Of a stretch of 64,000 nt of DNA, positions 49,471-61,499 are shown one piece after another (the first letter of the stretch is position 1; the number at the start of each line of letters is the position of its first letter). Source of the stretch: Aedes albopictus (lineage: Eukaryota; Arthropoda; Insecta; Diptera; Culicidae); NCBI RefSeq assembly GCF_035046485.1, contig NC_085137.1, positions 16,335,346 to 16,399,345 of the forward strand. The letters run 5' to 3'. A model generated the notes under the pieces. That model was not told the DNA's origin and made no database searches. It worked only from the letters and a program-made list of their open reading frames with translations. Made by a program: the position numbers and the translations under genes.

Positions 49471-49597
49471 CAGAGGTTCCCAAACTTTTTGCTACCGCGG
49501 CGCCTTTTGAAAGTTTTAAAATTGTCGCGGCGCACCAACAACTTTTTACAAAGAATTTTAATAATTTCTACACCTTCAGTTCTAAATTTCAAATATA
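49471..49597 (+). mobile_element. Possible left end of a hAT-like element
   Basis: CAGAGGTTCCCAAACTTTTT at 49471-49490 matches the common hAT terminal form. The following CGCGGCG stretch repeats in inverted form. No right end was found, so this may be a fragment split by the mariner-like element at 49598. Confidence 0.4.
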
Positions 49598-50392
49598 CAG
49601 GGGACAAAATGATCGGGAGAGGCAAAATTTTCACTTTTCAAAAAATGTTCAACTAGCTGTAACTTTTCGAAAAGTGCATCAGTGTGTATCAGTGGTTCAA
49701 GTTTGGAAAAGTTCGGACCGTTCTTCACGAAGTTATAAAGATTCTTGTACAAGGTAAAATTATCCGATAGCCAACTTTGAGCTGTTATATCTCCGGATTC
49801 AATGAACCGAATGCAATGAAATTTTGACCATTTATGACTTTTTTAATGAGCTATGAAAAACCATTGACTTAACATAATATTTTTAACACGGAAGAAAATT
49901 GTAACAATTAGATTATTTTTCTAATAAAACACCAAATTATCCAAAATATCAACATCGTTTCAAAAATCAAGATGCAAATTATAGTTCATTTGATTTCCCT
50001 CTGATTGACTTATATATAAATGTGTTTTGAAGAAAAGTAACTACATAGCCGCCAATAAATTGAAAAAGTAATGGAATGCATATTAAAAATAGACCAATTT
50101 ATTAAAAAATCCTGAAAAAAATAAAATCATTATAACTTTTTCTCTTGTTAAAAGTTGCAAGTTAACCCTCTAATACCCAATACCGCCTTTAGACGGGGTA
50201 TAGTTTGAGCATTTTTGTAATTTTTGTTTCGTGGAAAATCAAAATTTTTATATTTTTGGCTGATATCTAGGACTGTTTTGTATATCTCAAAATGGTTTTT
50301 GGTGTATTTTAAAGCGTATTTACATTTTTGAAAAATCATTGAAAAATTGATGTTCTAGTCACCTTCTAGAAGTCATTGTTTATTTTGCATTT

Positions 50393-50671
50393 CTCTCTCT
50401 CTTCTTGGCGTAACGTCCTCACTGGGACAAAGCCTGCTTCTCAGCTTAGTGTTCTATGAGCACTTCCACAGTTATTAACTGAGAGCTTCCTCTGCCAATG
50501 ACCATTTTGCATGTGTATATCGTGTGGCAGGCACGAAGATACTCTATGCCCAAGGAAGTCAAGGAAATTTCCTTTACGAAAAGATCCTGGACCGACCGGG
50601 AATCGAACCCGTCACCCTCAGCATGGTCATGCTGAATACCCGTGCGTTTACCGCCTCGGCTATATGGGCCC
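50393..50671 (-). mobile_element. Feilai-like SINE, full copy with 13-bp target duplication
   Basis: Minus-strand copy nearly identical to those at 27133 and 34102, with B box GGGTTCGATTCCC and A box intact. TTATTTTGCATTT flanks it at 50380-50392 and 50672-50684. Confidence 0.85.
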
Positions 50672-51157
50672 TTATTTTGCATTTAATCACTGCAATTAAC
50701 ATATTTTAAATTTTTCCCAAATCATTCTGTCCTAGTTTTATAGTTTAAGGGAATCGAATACACTCTAAAATTATTTTCCTTAAAATTACACGGAAAATAA
50801 AATTTTCTATGAAAAAAATTTAAAATAAAAATATTTCAACAACAATCATAATATCTCAAAATGTTTTCATCTCAAAAAATCCGTACCCCAAATAGGCTTC
50901 CAGGAAAAATATAAAACTTTGGGGATGTTCAAAAATAAAAATTAGAAAAATCAAAAACTAAAATTCACGAAATTGAGAATTAAAAAGAATCATCTTCCAA
51001 AACATGTTTAAATCGATTTTAGATGACGAAAAATGATATTTAGATCAAAATCAAAAATTTGGGTATTAGAGGGTTAAGTCAAATGTTTTCCAGAGTTCAT
51101 TATATAAGTCATGACCGGTCAAAATTTCATTGCAATCGTTTATTGAATTCGGAGATA

Positions 51158-52079
51158 CAGGGGGTGGCCAAAATGTTTGGGATAGGCAACTTTTTTTCTC
51201 TCATAAAAAAGTTCAACATGCTATAACTTTTCATAGAGTGCATCAAAAAATCTCAAATTTTGACTGTTTGTCAACCTATCATATGTGCATCATTGGTACA
51301 AATTTGGGCTCGATTGAATAATTTTTCGCGAAGTTAGAACCGATCGGGGAAAACACTATTTTTTAGACAACTCGTTTTTGAGCTGTCATATCTCGGAAAC
51401 CAGTGAACCGAATTGAATGAATTTTTTAACGTTTATCAACAATATATTGATTCTTAATACAACATCATAAAATGTAATATTTTCTCACGGCGAATTAAGT
51501 TATACCGGGTTGAAATTTTTACCCATATAGAGGAAAATGAGTTAAATTTACAATACCACACAAAAATTACTAAATGTGTTCTTCCTTTAATCTAAATAGG
51601 CTCTAATATATCTGATTAAAGAAAACTTGAGAACAGAAGTGGAAAATCTTTGGACATCAACACTAAAACTTATTGACATTGACGTAAAAAAAATACATTT
51701 TTTCGAGAAAATTCCAGAAAGTGTCAACCCATGATAACTTTTTTCAACGTTCGAAAAGTATCTATGTTTTAATAGTTTGTGAAGCATTTGTATATTGTTA
51801 GTGTACGTTCAAATTTTTGTTCAATTCGGTTCACTGGTTTCCGAGATATGACAGCTCAAAAATGAGTTGTCTAAAAAATAGTGTTTTACACGAACGGTTC
51901 TAACTTTGCGAAAGATTAATCAATCGAGCCCAAATTTGTTCCAATGATGCACATATAATAGGTTGACAAACAGTCAAAATTTGAGATTTTTTGATGCACT
52001 CTATGAAAAGTTATAGCATGTTGAACTTTTTTGTGAGAGAAAAAAAGTTGCCTATCCCAAACATTTTGGCCATCCCCTG
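51158..52079. mobile_element. Inner mariner-like foldback element, 922 bp
   Basis: Left end CAGGGGGTGGCCAAAATGTT and right end AACATTTTGGCCATCCCCTG are inverted, and arms pair over about 270 bases with few mismatches (TATCATATGTGCATCATTGG is mirrored as CCAATGATGCACATATAATA). TA duplication at 51156-51157 and 52080-52081. It lies in the right arm of the outer element. No transposase frame. Confidence 0.8.
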
Positions 52080-52319
52080 TACAACAGCTCAAACTTGGCT
52101 ATCGGATAATTTTACCTTTTTCAAGAATCTTTATAACTTCGTGAAGAATGGCCCGATCTTTTCCAAATTTTAACCACTGATACACAACTAGTTGATGAGC
52201 TTACAGTAAAAATTTGAGAATATTTAATGCACTTTTCGAAAAGTAACAACTATTTGAACATTTTTTGAAAATGAAAATTCTGCCTATCCCGATCATTTTG
52301 TCTATCCCCAGTAAATCGT

Positions 52320-52906
52320 AAAAAATGTCGTGCTGTCTTATTATTAAAAAAAATTCTTAAAGATTCGCAGAACTTTAAACAAATTTTTAAATTTGTTAAA
52401 TAAAGTAAATAGGTGACAGTTTCTTGAAATATTTACATTGAATTAATACAAGCTATTGATAAAATCGAAAACTAAGCAGAATCATACACAGTCCAAATAA
52501 CAATTTGAGAGTTTTTACAAAAATTTCCAAAATTCTGTAAATTTGAAAACTTTGTAGGAATCTAAATGTTTCATGAGAATATTCTAAATTCCGGAAAATA
52601 TTCGTAGATTTTGGAATATTTACTTTTTAATTGAACATTTAGATGAGGGAAAACCCCTTTGAATGACTTTCTTTTCAAGTCTTCCTCAAAAAGGTAAGAC
52701 ATAGGTATAGAATATATAAAAGGGTTTGAGGAGACACTAGTTTAAGGCGAAACTGGAGGCTTTTCCGTTGGGAGCAGCGTGCGCTATAAGCGAATTCAAA
52801 TTTTCTTGGTAGTAGTGAGGTGCATGAAATGCGAAAATGGGGAGTATTGTAATCACGCCGATATTTGAACAACAAAAACAAGTTGAACTGATTATGATTT
52901 TCAAAT
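52320..52906. other. AT-rich spacer before the 8-bp array
   Basis: No gene or bounded repeat seen. Confidence 0.4.
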
Positions 52907-54110
52907 CAATAAACGATTAAACGAATAAACAAATAAACAAATAAACAAATAAACAAATAAACAAATAAACAAATAAACAAATAAACAAATAAACAAATAA
53001 ACAAATAAACAAATAAACAAATAAACAAATAAACAAATAAACAAATAAACAAATAAACAAATAAACAAATAAACAAATAAACAAATAAACAAATAAACAA
53101 ATAAACAAATAAACAAATAAACAAATAAACAAATAAACAAATAAACAAATAAACAAATAAACAAATAAACAAATAAACAAATAAACAAATAAACAAATAA
53201 ACAAATAAACAAATAAACAAATAAACAAATAAACAAATAAACAAATAAACAAATAAACAAATAAACAAATAAACAAAAAAACAAATAAACAAATAAACAA
53301 ATAAACAAATAAACAAATAAACAAATAAACAAATAAACAAATAAACAAATAAACAAATAAACAAATAAACAAATAAACAAATAAACAAATAAACAAATAA
53401 ACAAATAAACAAATAAACAAATAAACAAATAAACAAATAAACAAATAAACAAATAAACAAATAAACAAATAAACAAATAAACAAATAAACAAATAAACAA
53501 ATAAACAAATAAACAAATAAACAAATAAACAAATAAACAAATAAACAAATAAACAAATAAACAAATAAACAAATAAACAAATAAACAAATAAACAAATAA
53601 ACAAATAAACAAATAAACAAATAAACAAATAAACAAATAAACAAATAAACAAATAAACAAATAAACAAATAAACAAATAAACAAATAAACAAATAAACAA
53701 ATAAACAAATAAACAAATAAACAAATAAACAAATAAACAAATAAACAAATAAACAAATAAACAAATAAACAAATAAACAAATAAACAAATAAACAAATAA
53801 ACAAATAAACAAATAAACAAATAAACAAATAAACAAATAAACAAATAAACAAATAAACAAATAAACAAATAAACAAATAAACAAATAAATAAATAAACAA
53901 ATAAACAAATAAACAAATAAATAAATAAACAAATAAACAAATAAACAAATAAACAAATAAACAAATGAACAAATGAACAAATGAACAAATGAACAAATAA
54001 ACAAATACACAAATACACAAGTACACAAATAAACAAATAAACAAATAAACAAATCAACAAATCAACAGATCAGCAAATCAACAAATATACAAATAAATAA
54101 GGTAATGAAT
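52907..54110. repeat. 1.2-kb tandem array of an 8-bp unit (ACAAATAA)
   Basis: About 52928-53960 is almost pure ACAAATAA, roughly 130 units, with one clear defect near 53277 (ACAAAAAA). The right edge decays into variants: AAATGAAC four times, AAATACAC, AAATCAAC and AAATATAC up to about 54110. The left edge is shorter (AACGATTA, AACGAATA). Because 8 is not a multiple of 3, three units give 24 bases, or 8 codons, and none contains a minus-strand stop. All three minus frames are therefore open for about 380 codons with the repeat LFICLFVY. They are not genes. Confidence 0.95.
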
Positions 54111-54179
54111 AAATGAATCAAGAAATGAATTAAAAAATAAATAAATAAATAACTTATATTCTTCTATAGCTTCTATCCT

Positions 54180-57100
54180 GAAGTTTTTAAAGAATTTGTT
54201 AATGATACATATTTTCAATTCTTCTACGAATTATATTCGAGATTTTTCCACTTAGATTTCTGCTAGCCAGGAATCTTCTTTGCTTTTCAAGGATTATTTC
54301 TGTATTTTCAAAGTAATTTCTCCAAGCATTATACTTGGAAATTCTAAATTTATAGGAGAAAACCTTTTTTGAAATTATCCAGGAATTCTTTCAGGGATTT
54401 TTTTTTTTAATCTTATACCGATTTTCATAGAAATTTTCTAAGAATTCCTTTGGAATATCTTTCACATAATCTTTTCGGAATTCTCCAAAATTGTTTAGTG
54501 AAATCTCCTGGAACTATATCAGAAATTTGAACTTTCCACGGATTCTTTTTGGAATTCTTTCTGTTATTTATCCTGATGTCTTCCATAGATTTCTTGCAAA
54601 ATTTCCCGTCCGTAAATTTTCAAAGTGATTTCTCTTGAAATTCTTCATGACATTGCTGTCGAAATTATTCCAAGTAATTCTTTCGGAATCTTTCTATGTA
54701 TTGTTCCCGGAATCCTAAAAAGGAGCCCTCTTAGTATTTTTAATGATTTTTTTTCCATTAGATTTCTCTCGGGATTTTTCCAGAGATTCTTTCCGGTATT
54801 TTTTTCCGAGTTTTTTTCTAACCTCCGTAATTCTTCCAGAGACTTCTCCAGAAATTATTTTTGGGATTCCCTGCAGAATTCTTAAACATGTATTCCTGAA
54901 TTATTCAAGAGGTTTCTTATGGATTTTTTTTTTCAAGAGATTCAATCCCGAAGATCCTTCAAGTTTTTCTCTTTAGCTTCCTCAAAGATTTCTCCCGGAT
55001 AATTTTTATTGGAGTCTAGTGAAACTTAACATTCATATGAGGAGTGAATAGAGCTGATACTGCTGAAGCGGTAAGCTCGCGGGTATAGCGGGGATTCTTC
55101 TTGGAAATCCTTTCCCCTTTTTGTAAAAATCTCTCATCGAAATTCCAGTAGGAATCCCCGAACGAATTCTAGGAGGAATTTGAGAAGGAATTCTCGAACA
55201 AATTCCAGGAGGATTTCCTAAAAAAAAAGTCCTAGAGAAATCCTCCAAGGAATTTCCGAAGGAGAAAAATCCCCGGATGGGGATCCAGGGTGAATTTGTG
55301 CAGAAAGATTTCAAGGAGGAATGCCCGAAGAATTTTTAGGAGGCAACCCCTATTGAATTTCAGGAGAAATCTCAGATGCATTTCTGGGAGTAGTCCCGAA
55401 GGTATTCAAAGAGAAATTCCCGATAGAATTCCAGAAACAATCACCTGAACGAATTCGAGGAGAAATCCTCAAAGAAATTTCCAAAGGACTTCTAGATGTA
55501 GTCCTCGTTGGAAGTTCAGGAGAAATCCGCAAAGGAATTCCAGGAGGAATCTCTGAAAATTTTTTTGGGGAAATTCCAGAAATATCCTCGAATAATCCCC
55601 GAAGAATTTTCAGGAGGCATCCTCGAATGAATTCCAAGAGGAATCTCCGAACGAATTCCGGGGAGAATTCCAGACGTAATTCCCTAAGGGATTTCAGAAC
55701 CATTTCCCAAAAGAATTCCAGAATGAATTCCAGGAAGAACTCTCGAAGGAACTACAGGAAGAATCTCAGAGAATTCCAGCAGGAATCACCAAAGGAACTC
55801 CAAAGAAAATTGTCTAAGGAATTTGATGAGGAATCCCCAAACGATTTCTAGAAGGAATCATAAATAAGACATGCAGGGGGAGAAGGGGGAGTCTCGAAAA
55901 AGTTCCAAGAGGAAACCTCGAAAGAATTACAGATGCAATCCCCAAAGCTATTCCATGATGAATTCGCAATGGAAGCCCAGGACGAATCCCTGACGTAATT
56001 CCAAGAGAAATCTTCGAAAAAACTCCAGGAGGAGTCCCCGAAGGAATTCCAAAAGCAATCCCCAAAGGAATTCCTCCTAGAATTTCTTCGAAGATTTTTC
56101 CTGGAATTCCTCCAGGGATTCATCTTAGCCTTCCATCGAAAATTCCTCATGGAATTCCTTTGTGGATTGCTTTTGGAATTCCTTCGGGAATTCCTTCTGG
56201 AAATCCTTTCCCTTTTCTGGAAAGATTCCCTCTGGGAATCTTTAAAGGATTCCTTCTGGAATTCCTTCAAAGATTCGTTCAAGGATTTTTCTTGATATCA
56301 CTCTGGGATTCCTCTTGGAATTCTTTCTAGGATTCCTCCTGGAATGACTTCGGGAATTCTTCCTGAAATTACTTTTGGGATTTCTCCTGAAATAACTGCG
56401 GGAATTCCTCCTGGAATTCCTGCGGATATTCCTCCTGGAATTCGTTCGGGTATTTCTTCTGAAATTGGTTTTGGGGATTCCTGCTGAAATTCTTTGAGAT
56501 TCTTCCTGTAGTTTCATCGAGGGTTCTTCCTGGAATTCCTTCGGGATGGTTCCTAGAGTTACGTCGGGGATTGCACCTGGAATTCGATTAGGGATTCTTT
56601 CTTGGAATTCTTTCGGGGATTCCTCCTGAAAATTCTTCGGGGATTATTTCTGGAATTCCCCCGGAAATTTTCGTGGATTGCTCTTGTAATTCTGTCGGGG
56701 ATGTCTTCTGAATATTCTTCAGGGATTCCTCCTGGAAATCTTTCAAGAATTCCTCATGGAATTCGTTCGGGGATTTTTTTTAATTTTTCGGGGATTTCTA
56801 TCGAAAATCCTTCAGTGATTTTTCTTGAAAATCCTTCGGGAATTCCTCCTAGAATTTCCACCTTGAGTGGCTTCAGGGGATCTCTGAAGTCCTGGAATTT
56901 TCTGGAATTCCGTCTGGGAATCCTACTGAAATTTATTCGAGGACCCCTCCTGGACTTATTTCGGGGATTACTTCAGGATTTTCTTCAGGGATTCCTTCTG
57001 GAATTCCATCAAGGAATACTCCTGAAACTCCTTCGGGAATTCTTCCTGGAATTCTTCCGGGAATTTCTCCTCTAATTCGTTCGGGGGTTTGTTCCTGGAA

Positions 57101-60100
57101 TTCTTTCGGGGATTCCTACATGAATTTCTTCGAGGATTCCTCCTGATGAAAGTTTTCCCCTGGATTCCCGTTCTGGGACTTTTCTTTAAAATCCTTCGGG
57201 ATTCATGCTGGAATTTCCGCAGGGATTCATCCGGGAATTCCTTCGAGGATTTCTCCTGGACCTTCTTCAGGAAATCCTCCTGGAATTCTATCGAGGTCTA
57301 CTTCTGGAAGTCTTTCGAAGATTCTGCCTGTATTTCCTTCTGGGATTCTTCTTGGTGTTCCAGAAGGATTTCCTGAAGAAGGTCCAGGAGAAATCCCCGA
57401 ACGAATTCCCGGAGGAATCCCTGCAGAAATTCCAGTAGGAATCCCCGAAGGGTTTTCAAGAAAAGTCCCCGATCGGGGATCCAGGGGAAATCTTTCATCA
57501 GCAAGAATCCCCGAAGAAATTCATGTAGGAATCCCCGAAAGAATTTCAGGAACAATCCCTCGAACGAATTAGACGAGGGTTTCCCGGAAGAGCTCCAGGA
57601 AGAATTCCTGAAGCAGTTTCAGGAGTATTCCTTGATGGAATTTCAGGAGGAACCCATGAAGAAAATTCTGAAGGAATCCCCGAAGGAAGTCTAAGAGGAG
57701 TCCTTGAATAAATCTCAGTAGGAATCCCAAAAATAATTCCAAGAAATTTCAGGAATTCAGGGATTCTCTGATGTCATTTCTAGAGGACATTCTAGGAGGA
57801 ATCCTCGAAGGATTTCGTAGTAAAATCACTAAAGGATTTTCAATAGAAATCCCCGAAGAATTTTCAAAAGAAATCCTCGAACGGATTCCATGAGGAATCC
57901 TTAAAAGATTTCCAGGAGGAATCCCGGAAGAATTTTCAGGAGGCATCCCCGAAAGAATTACAAGAGGAATCTCCGAAGATTTCCAGGATTTCCAGAAGTA
58001 ATCCCCGAAGAAATTTCTGGACGATTCCCCGAAAGGATTTCAGCAGGAATCCCCAAAGGAATTCCCGAAGTAATTCCAGGAGAAATCTCGGAAGGATATC
58101 CTGAAGGAATTCTTGAACGAATTCTAGGAGGAATATTCATAGGAATTCCAGGAGGAATCCCCGAATTCCATGAGGAACCCAAAAAGGATTATTAGTTGTA
58201 GTCTCCGAAGAAATGCCAGGAGAGATTCCAAGATGAATACCCAAAGGAATTCCAGAAGTGGTCGCTATTGGAATTCCAGGAGGAATCTCTGAAAGAATAC
58301 CCTAGGAATATTCCTTGATGGAATTCCAGGAGAAATCCCAGAAGAAACTCTTGGAGGAATCCTCGAAGGAGTTCCGGAATCCATCTACGAAGAATCTCAA
58401 AGAATTCCAGCAGAAATCACCAAAGGAACTCCATAGAAAATTTGATGAGGAATCCCCTAAAGATTTCTAGAAGGAATCCTAAAAAGACATACAGGGGAGG
58501 GGGGGAGAACTCGGAAGAATTCCAAATGCAATCCCCAAAGTTATTCCTTGATGAATTTTCAATGGAAGTCCAGGAGGAATCCCTGAACTAATTCCAGGAG
58601 AAATCTTCGAAGAAATTCCAGGAGGAATCCCCGAAGGAATTCCAAAAACAATCCCCAAAGGAATTCCTAGTACAATATCTTCGAAGATTTTTCCTGAAAC
58701 TCCTTCAGGGATTCATCTTGGCCTTCCATCGGAAATTCCTCATGGAATTTCTTTGAAGATTGCTTCTGAAAATCCTTTAAGGATTCCTCCTGGAACTCTT
58801 GCGAGAATTAACACTGTATGTCCTTTTATGATTCCTCCTAGAAATCTTTAGGGGATTCCTCATCAAATTTTCTTTGGAGTTCCTTTGGTGATTTCTGCTG
58901 GAATTCTTGAGACTCTTCGTAGATGGTTTCCGGAACTCCTTCGAGAATTCCCCCAAGAGTTTCTTCTGGGATTTCTCCTGGATATCCATCAAGGAATACT
59001 CCTGAAAATCCATAGGGTATTCTTTCAGAGATTCCTCCTGGAATTCCAATAGCGTCCACTTCTGGAATTCTTTCGGGTATTCATCTTGGAATTCTAGGAA
59101 ATCTTTCTAAAAATCGGGAATTCCTCCTGGCATTTCTTCGGAGACTACAACTAATAGTCCTTTTTGGGTTCCCCCTGGAATTCAGGGATTCCTCCTGGAA
59201 TTTCTGTGGATATTCCTCCTAGAATTCGTTCAAGAATTCCTTCAGGATATCCTTCCGAGATTTCTCCTGGAATTACTTCGGGAATTCCTTTGGGGATTCC
59301 TGCTGAAATTCTTTCGGGGAATCGTCCTGAAATTTCTTCGGGGATTACTTCTGGAAATCCTCCTGGAAATCTTCGGGGATTCCTCTTATAATTCTTTCGG
59401 GGATGCCTCCTGAAAATTCTTCGGGGATTCCTCCTGGAAATCTTTTAAGGATTCCTCATGGAATCCGTTCGAAGATTTCTTTTGAAAATTCTTCGGGGAT
59501 TTCTATTGAAAATCCTTTAGTGATTTTTCTACGAAATCCTTCGAGGATTCCTCCTAGAATTTCCTCTAGAAATGACATCAGAGAATCCCTGAATTCCTGA
59601 AATTTCTTGGAATTATTTTTGGGATTCCTACTGAGATTTATTCAAGGACTCCTCTTAGACTTCCTTCGGGGATTCCTTCAGAATTTTCTTCAGGGGTTCC
59701 TCCTGAAATTCCATCAAGGAATACTCCTGAAACTCCTTCAGGAATTCTTCCTGGAGTTCTTCCGGGAAATCCTCGTCTAATTCGTTTGAGGGATTGTTCC
59801 TGAAATTCTTTCGGGGATTCCTACATGAATTTCTTCGGGGATTCTTGCTGATGAAAGATTTCCCCTGGATCCCCGATCGGGGATTTTTCTTGAAAACCCT
59901 TCGGGGATTCCTACTGGAATTTCTGCAGGGATTCCTCCGGGAATTCGTTCGAGGATTTCTCCTGGACCTTCTTTAGGAAATCCTTCTGGAACACCAAGAA
60001 GAATCCCAGAAGGAAATACAGGCAGAATCTTCGAAGGACTTCCAGAAGTAGTCCTCGATAGAATTCCAGGATGAATCCCCCGAACGAATTAAAGGAGAAA

Positions 60101-61488
60101 TTCCCGGAAGAACTCCAGGAAGAATTCCCGAAGGAGTTTCAGGAGCATTCCTTGATGGAATTCCAGAAGCAATCTCTGAAGAAAATCATGAAGTAATCCC
60201 CGAAGTAAGTCCAGGAGGGGTTCTAATAAATTTAAAATCCGTTTATCCAATAAAAGGATAAATAATAAAATAAATTCCGTTTATTCAAACGGAATTCCAG
60301 AAAATTCCAGGACTTCAGGGATTCTCTGAAGCCACTCAAGGTGGAAATTCTAGGAGGAATTCCCGAAGGATTTTCAAGAAAAATCACTGAAGGATTTTCG
60401 ATAGAAATCCCCGAAAAATTAATAAAAAATCCCCGAACGAATTCCACGAGTAAAACTTGAAAGATTTCCAGGAGGAATCCCTGAAGAATTTTCAGAAGAC
60501 TTCCCCGACAGAATTACAAGAGCAATCCTTGAAAATTTCCGGGGGAATTCCAGAAATAATCCCCGAAGAAATTTCAGGAGGAATCCCCGAAAGAATTCCA
60601 AGAAAAAATCCCTAATCGAATTCCAGGTGCAATCCCCGACGTAACTCTAGGAACCATCCCGAAGGAATTCCAGGAAGAACCCTCGAAGAAACTACAGGAA
60701 GAATCTCAAAGAATTTCAGCAGGAATCCCCAAAAGGAATTTCAGAAGGAATACTCGAACGAATTCCAGGAGGAATTCCCGAAGTTATTTCAGGAGAAATC
60801 CCAAAAGTAATTTCAGGAAGAGGAATCCCAGAGGGATATCAATAAGAATCCTTGAACGAATTCTAGGAGGAATATCCACAAGAATTCCACAAGAAATCAA
60901 CAAGGAATCCCCGAATTCCCGGAGGAATCCCAGAAGGACTATTAGTTGTAGTCTCCGAAGAAATGCCAGGAAGGAAATTCCCGAATGATTTCCTGAAATT
61001 CCAAGATGAATACCCGAAGAAATTCCAGTAGTAGTTGCTGTTGGCATTCCAGGAGGAATCTTCGAAAGAATTCCTTATGGAGTTTCAGGAGCATTCCTTG
61101 AGGTAATTCCAGGAGGAATCCCCAAAGAAATTCTTGGAGGAATACTCGAAGGAGTTCCATACGCCTTTTCCGAAGGAGCAAATTCCGGGATGAATCCTCG
61201 AAGAAATACAGGAAGAATCTCAAAGAATTCCAGCAAAAATCACCAAAGGAATTCAATAAGGGATTCTCGATGGAAGTTCAGGAGAAATCTCTGAAGGAGT
61301 TTCAGGCGAAATCTTCGAAGAAATTCCAGGAGAAATCTCCGAAGGAATTCCAATAGGAATCCTTGAAGGAATTCTAGGAGGAATCCTTTAAAGATTTCCA
61401 GAGGGAATGTTTCCAGAAAAGGGAAAGAATTTCCAGGAGGATTTCCCGAAGGAATTCCAAAGGCAATCCACAAAGGAATTCCTATTCT
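54180..61488. repeat. GAATTCC-type repeat field, block 6: large composite of inverted and direct repeats
   Basis: Modules such as GAATTCCAGGAGGAATCCCC and GATTCCTCCTGGAATTC alternate at about 24-30 base spacing. Unlike the other blocks, long stretches are copied almost exactly in inverted orientation: 57280-58480 against 58830-60070, and more loosely 56150-57090 against 60077-61480. The segment 55780-56200 is repeated directly at 58370-58790. Open frames inside (for example 57749-57946 minus and 59403-59600 plus) are mirror images of each other and by-products of the repeat. Confidence 0.85.
57280..60070. repeat. Core palindrome with arms of about 1.2 kb
   Basis: Coordinates of matching points add to about 117349 throughout (57360 with 59989, 57555 with 59794, 57749 with 59600, 58182 with 59164). 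In 57301-57360 against 59989-60048 I count one mismatch in 60. The middle, about 58480-58830, is a less similar spacer with its own weaker symmetry around ATCTTCGAAGAT near 58678. Confidence 0.85.
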
Positions 61489-61499
61489 AAGCGGGATTC

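Larger units (their letters stand above)
49598..52311. mobile_element. Outer mariner-like foldback element, split by two later insertions
   Basis: Left end CAGGGGACAAAATGATCGGG and right end CCCGATCATTTTGTCTATCC then CCAG are inverted, with TA at 49596-49597 and 52312-52313. The arms pair over more than 200 bases (GCTATCGGATAATTTTACC is mirrored). A Feilai-like SINE (50393-50671) and a second TA element (51158-52079) lie inside. Without them the element is about 1.5 kb. No transposase is visible. Confidence 0.75.

Noticed and set aside
52901..54060. Three overlapping minus-strand frames of about 380 codons with a LFICLFVY repeat
   Set aside because: They are translations of the 8-bp tandem array in all three frames. 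The unit has no minus-strand stop, so openness carries no coding evidence.
52907..54110. CRISPR-like array
   Set aside because: The unit is 8 bp with no unique spacers, and the surroundings are eukaryotic.
55043..55092. Possible third SINE head (CTGAAGCGGTAAGCTCGCGG)
   Set aside because: Resembles the A-box part of the Feilai-like head over about 25 bases but has no B box, and is embedded in degenerate repeat.
55033..61473. Many 60-157 codon frames rich in Ser/Arg/Asn, Ile/Pro/Gly or Phe/Leu/Glu
   Set aside because: By-products of the GAATTCC-type repeat with spacing divisible by three. Several are mirror images on the two arms of the palindrome.
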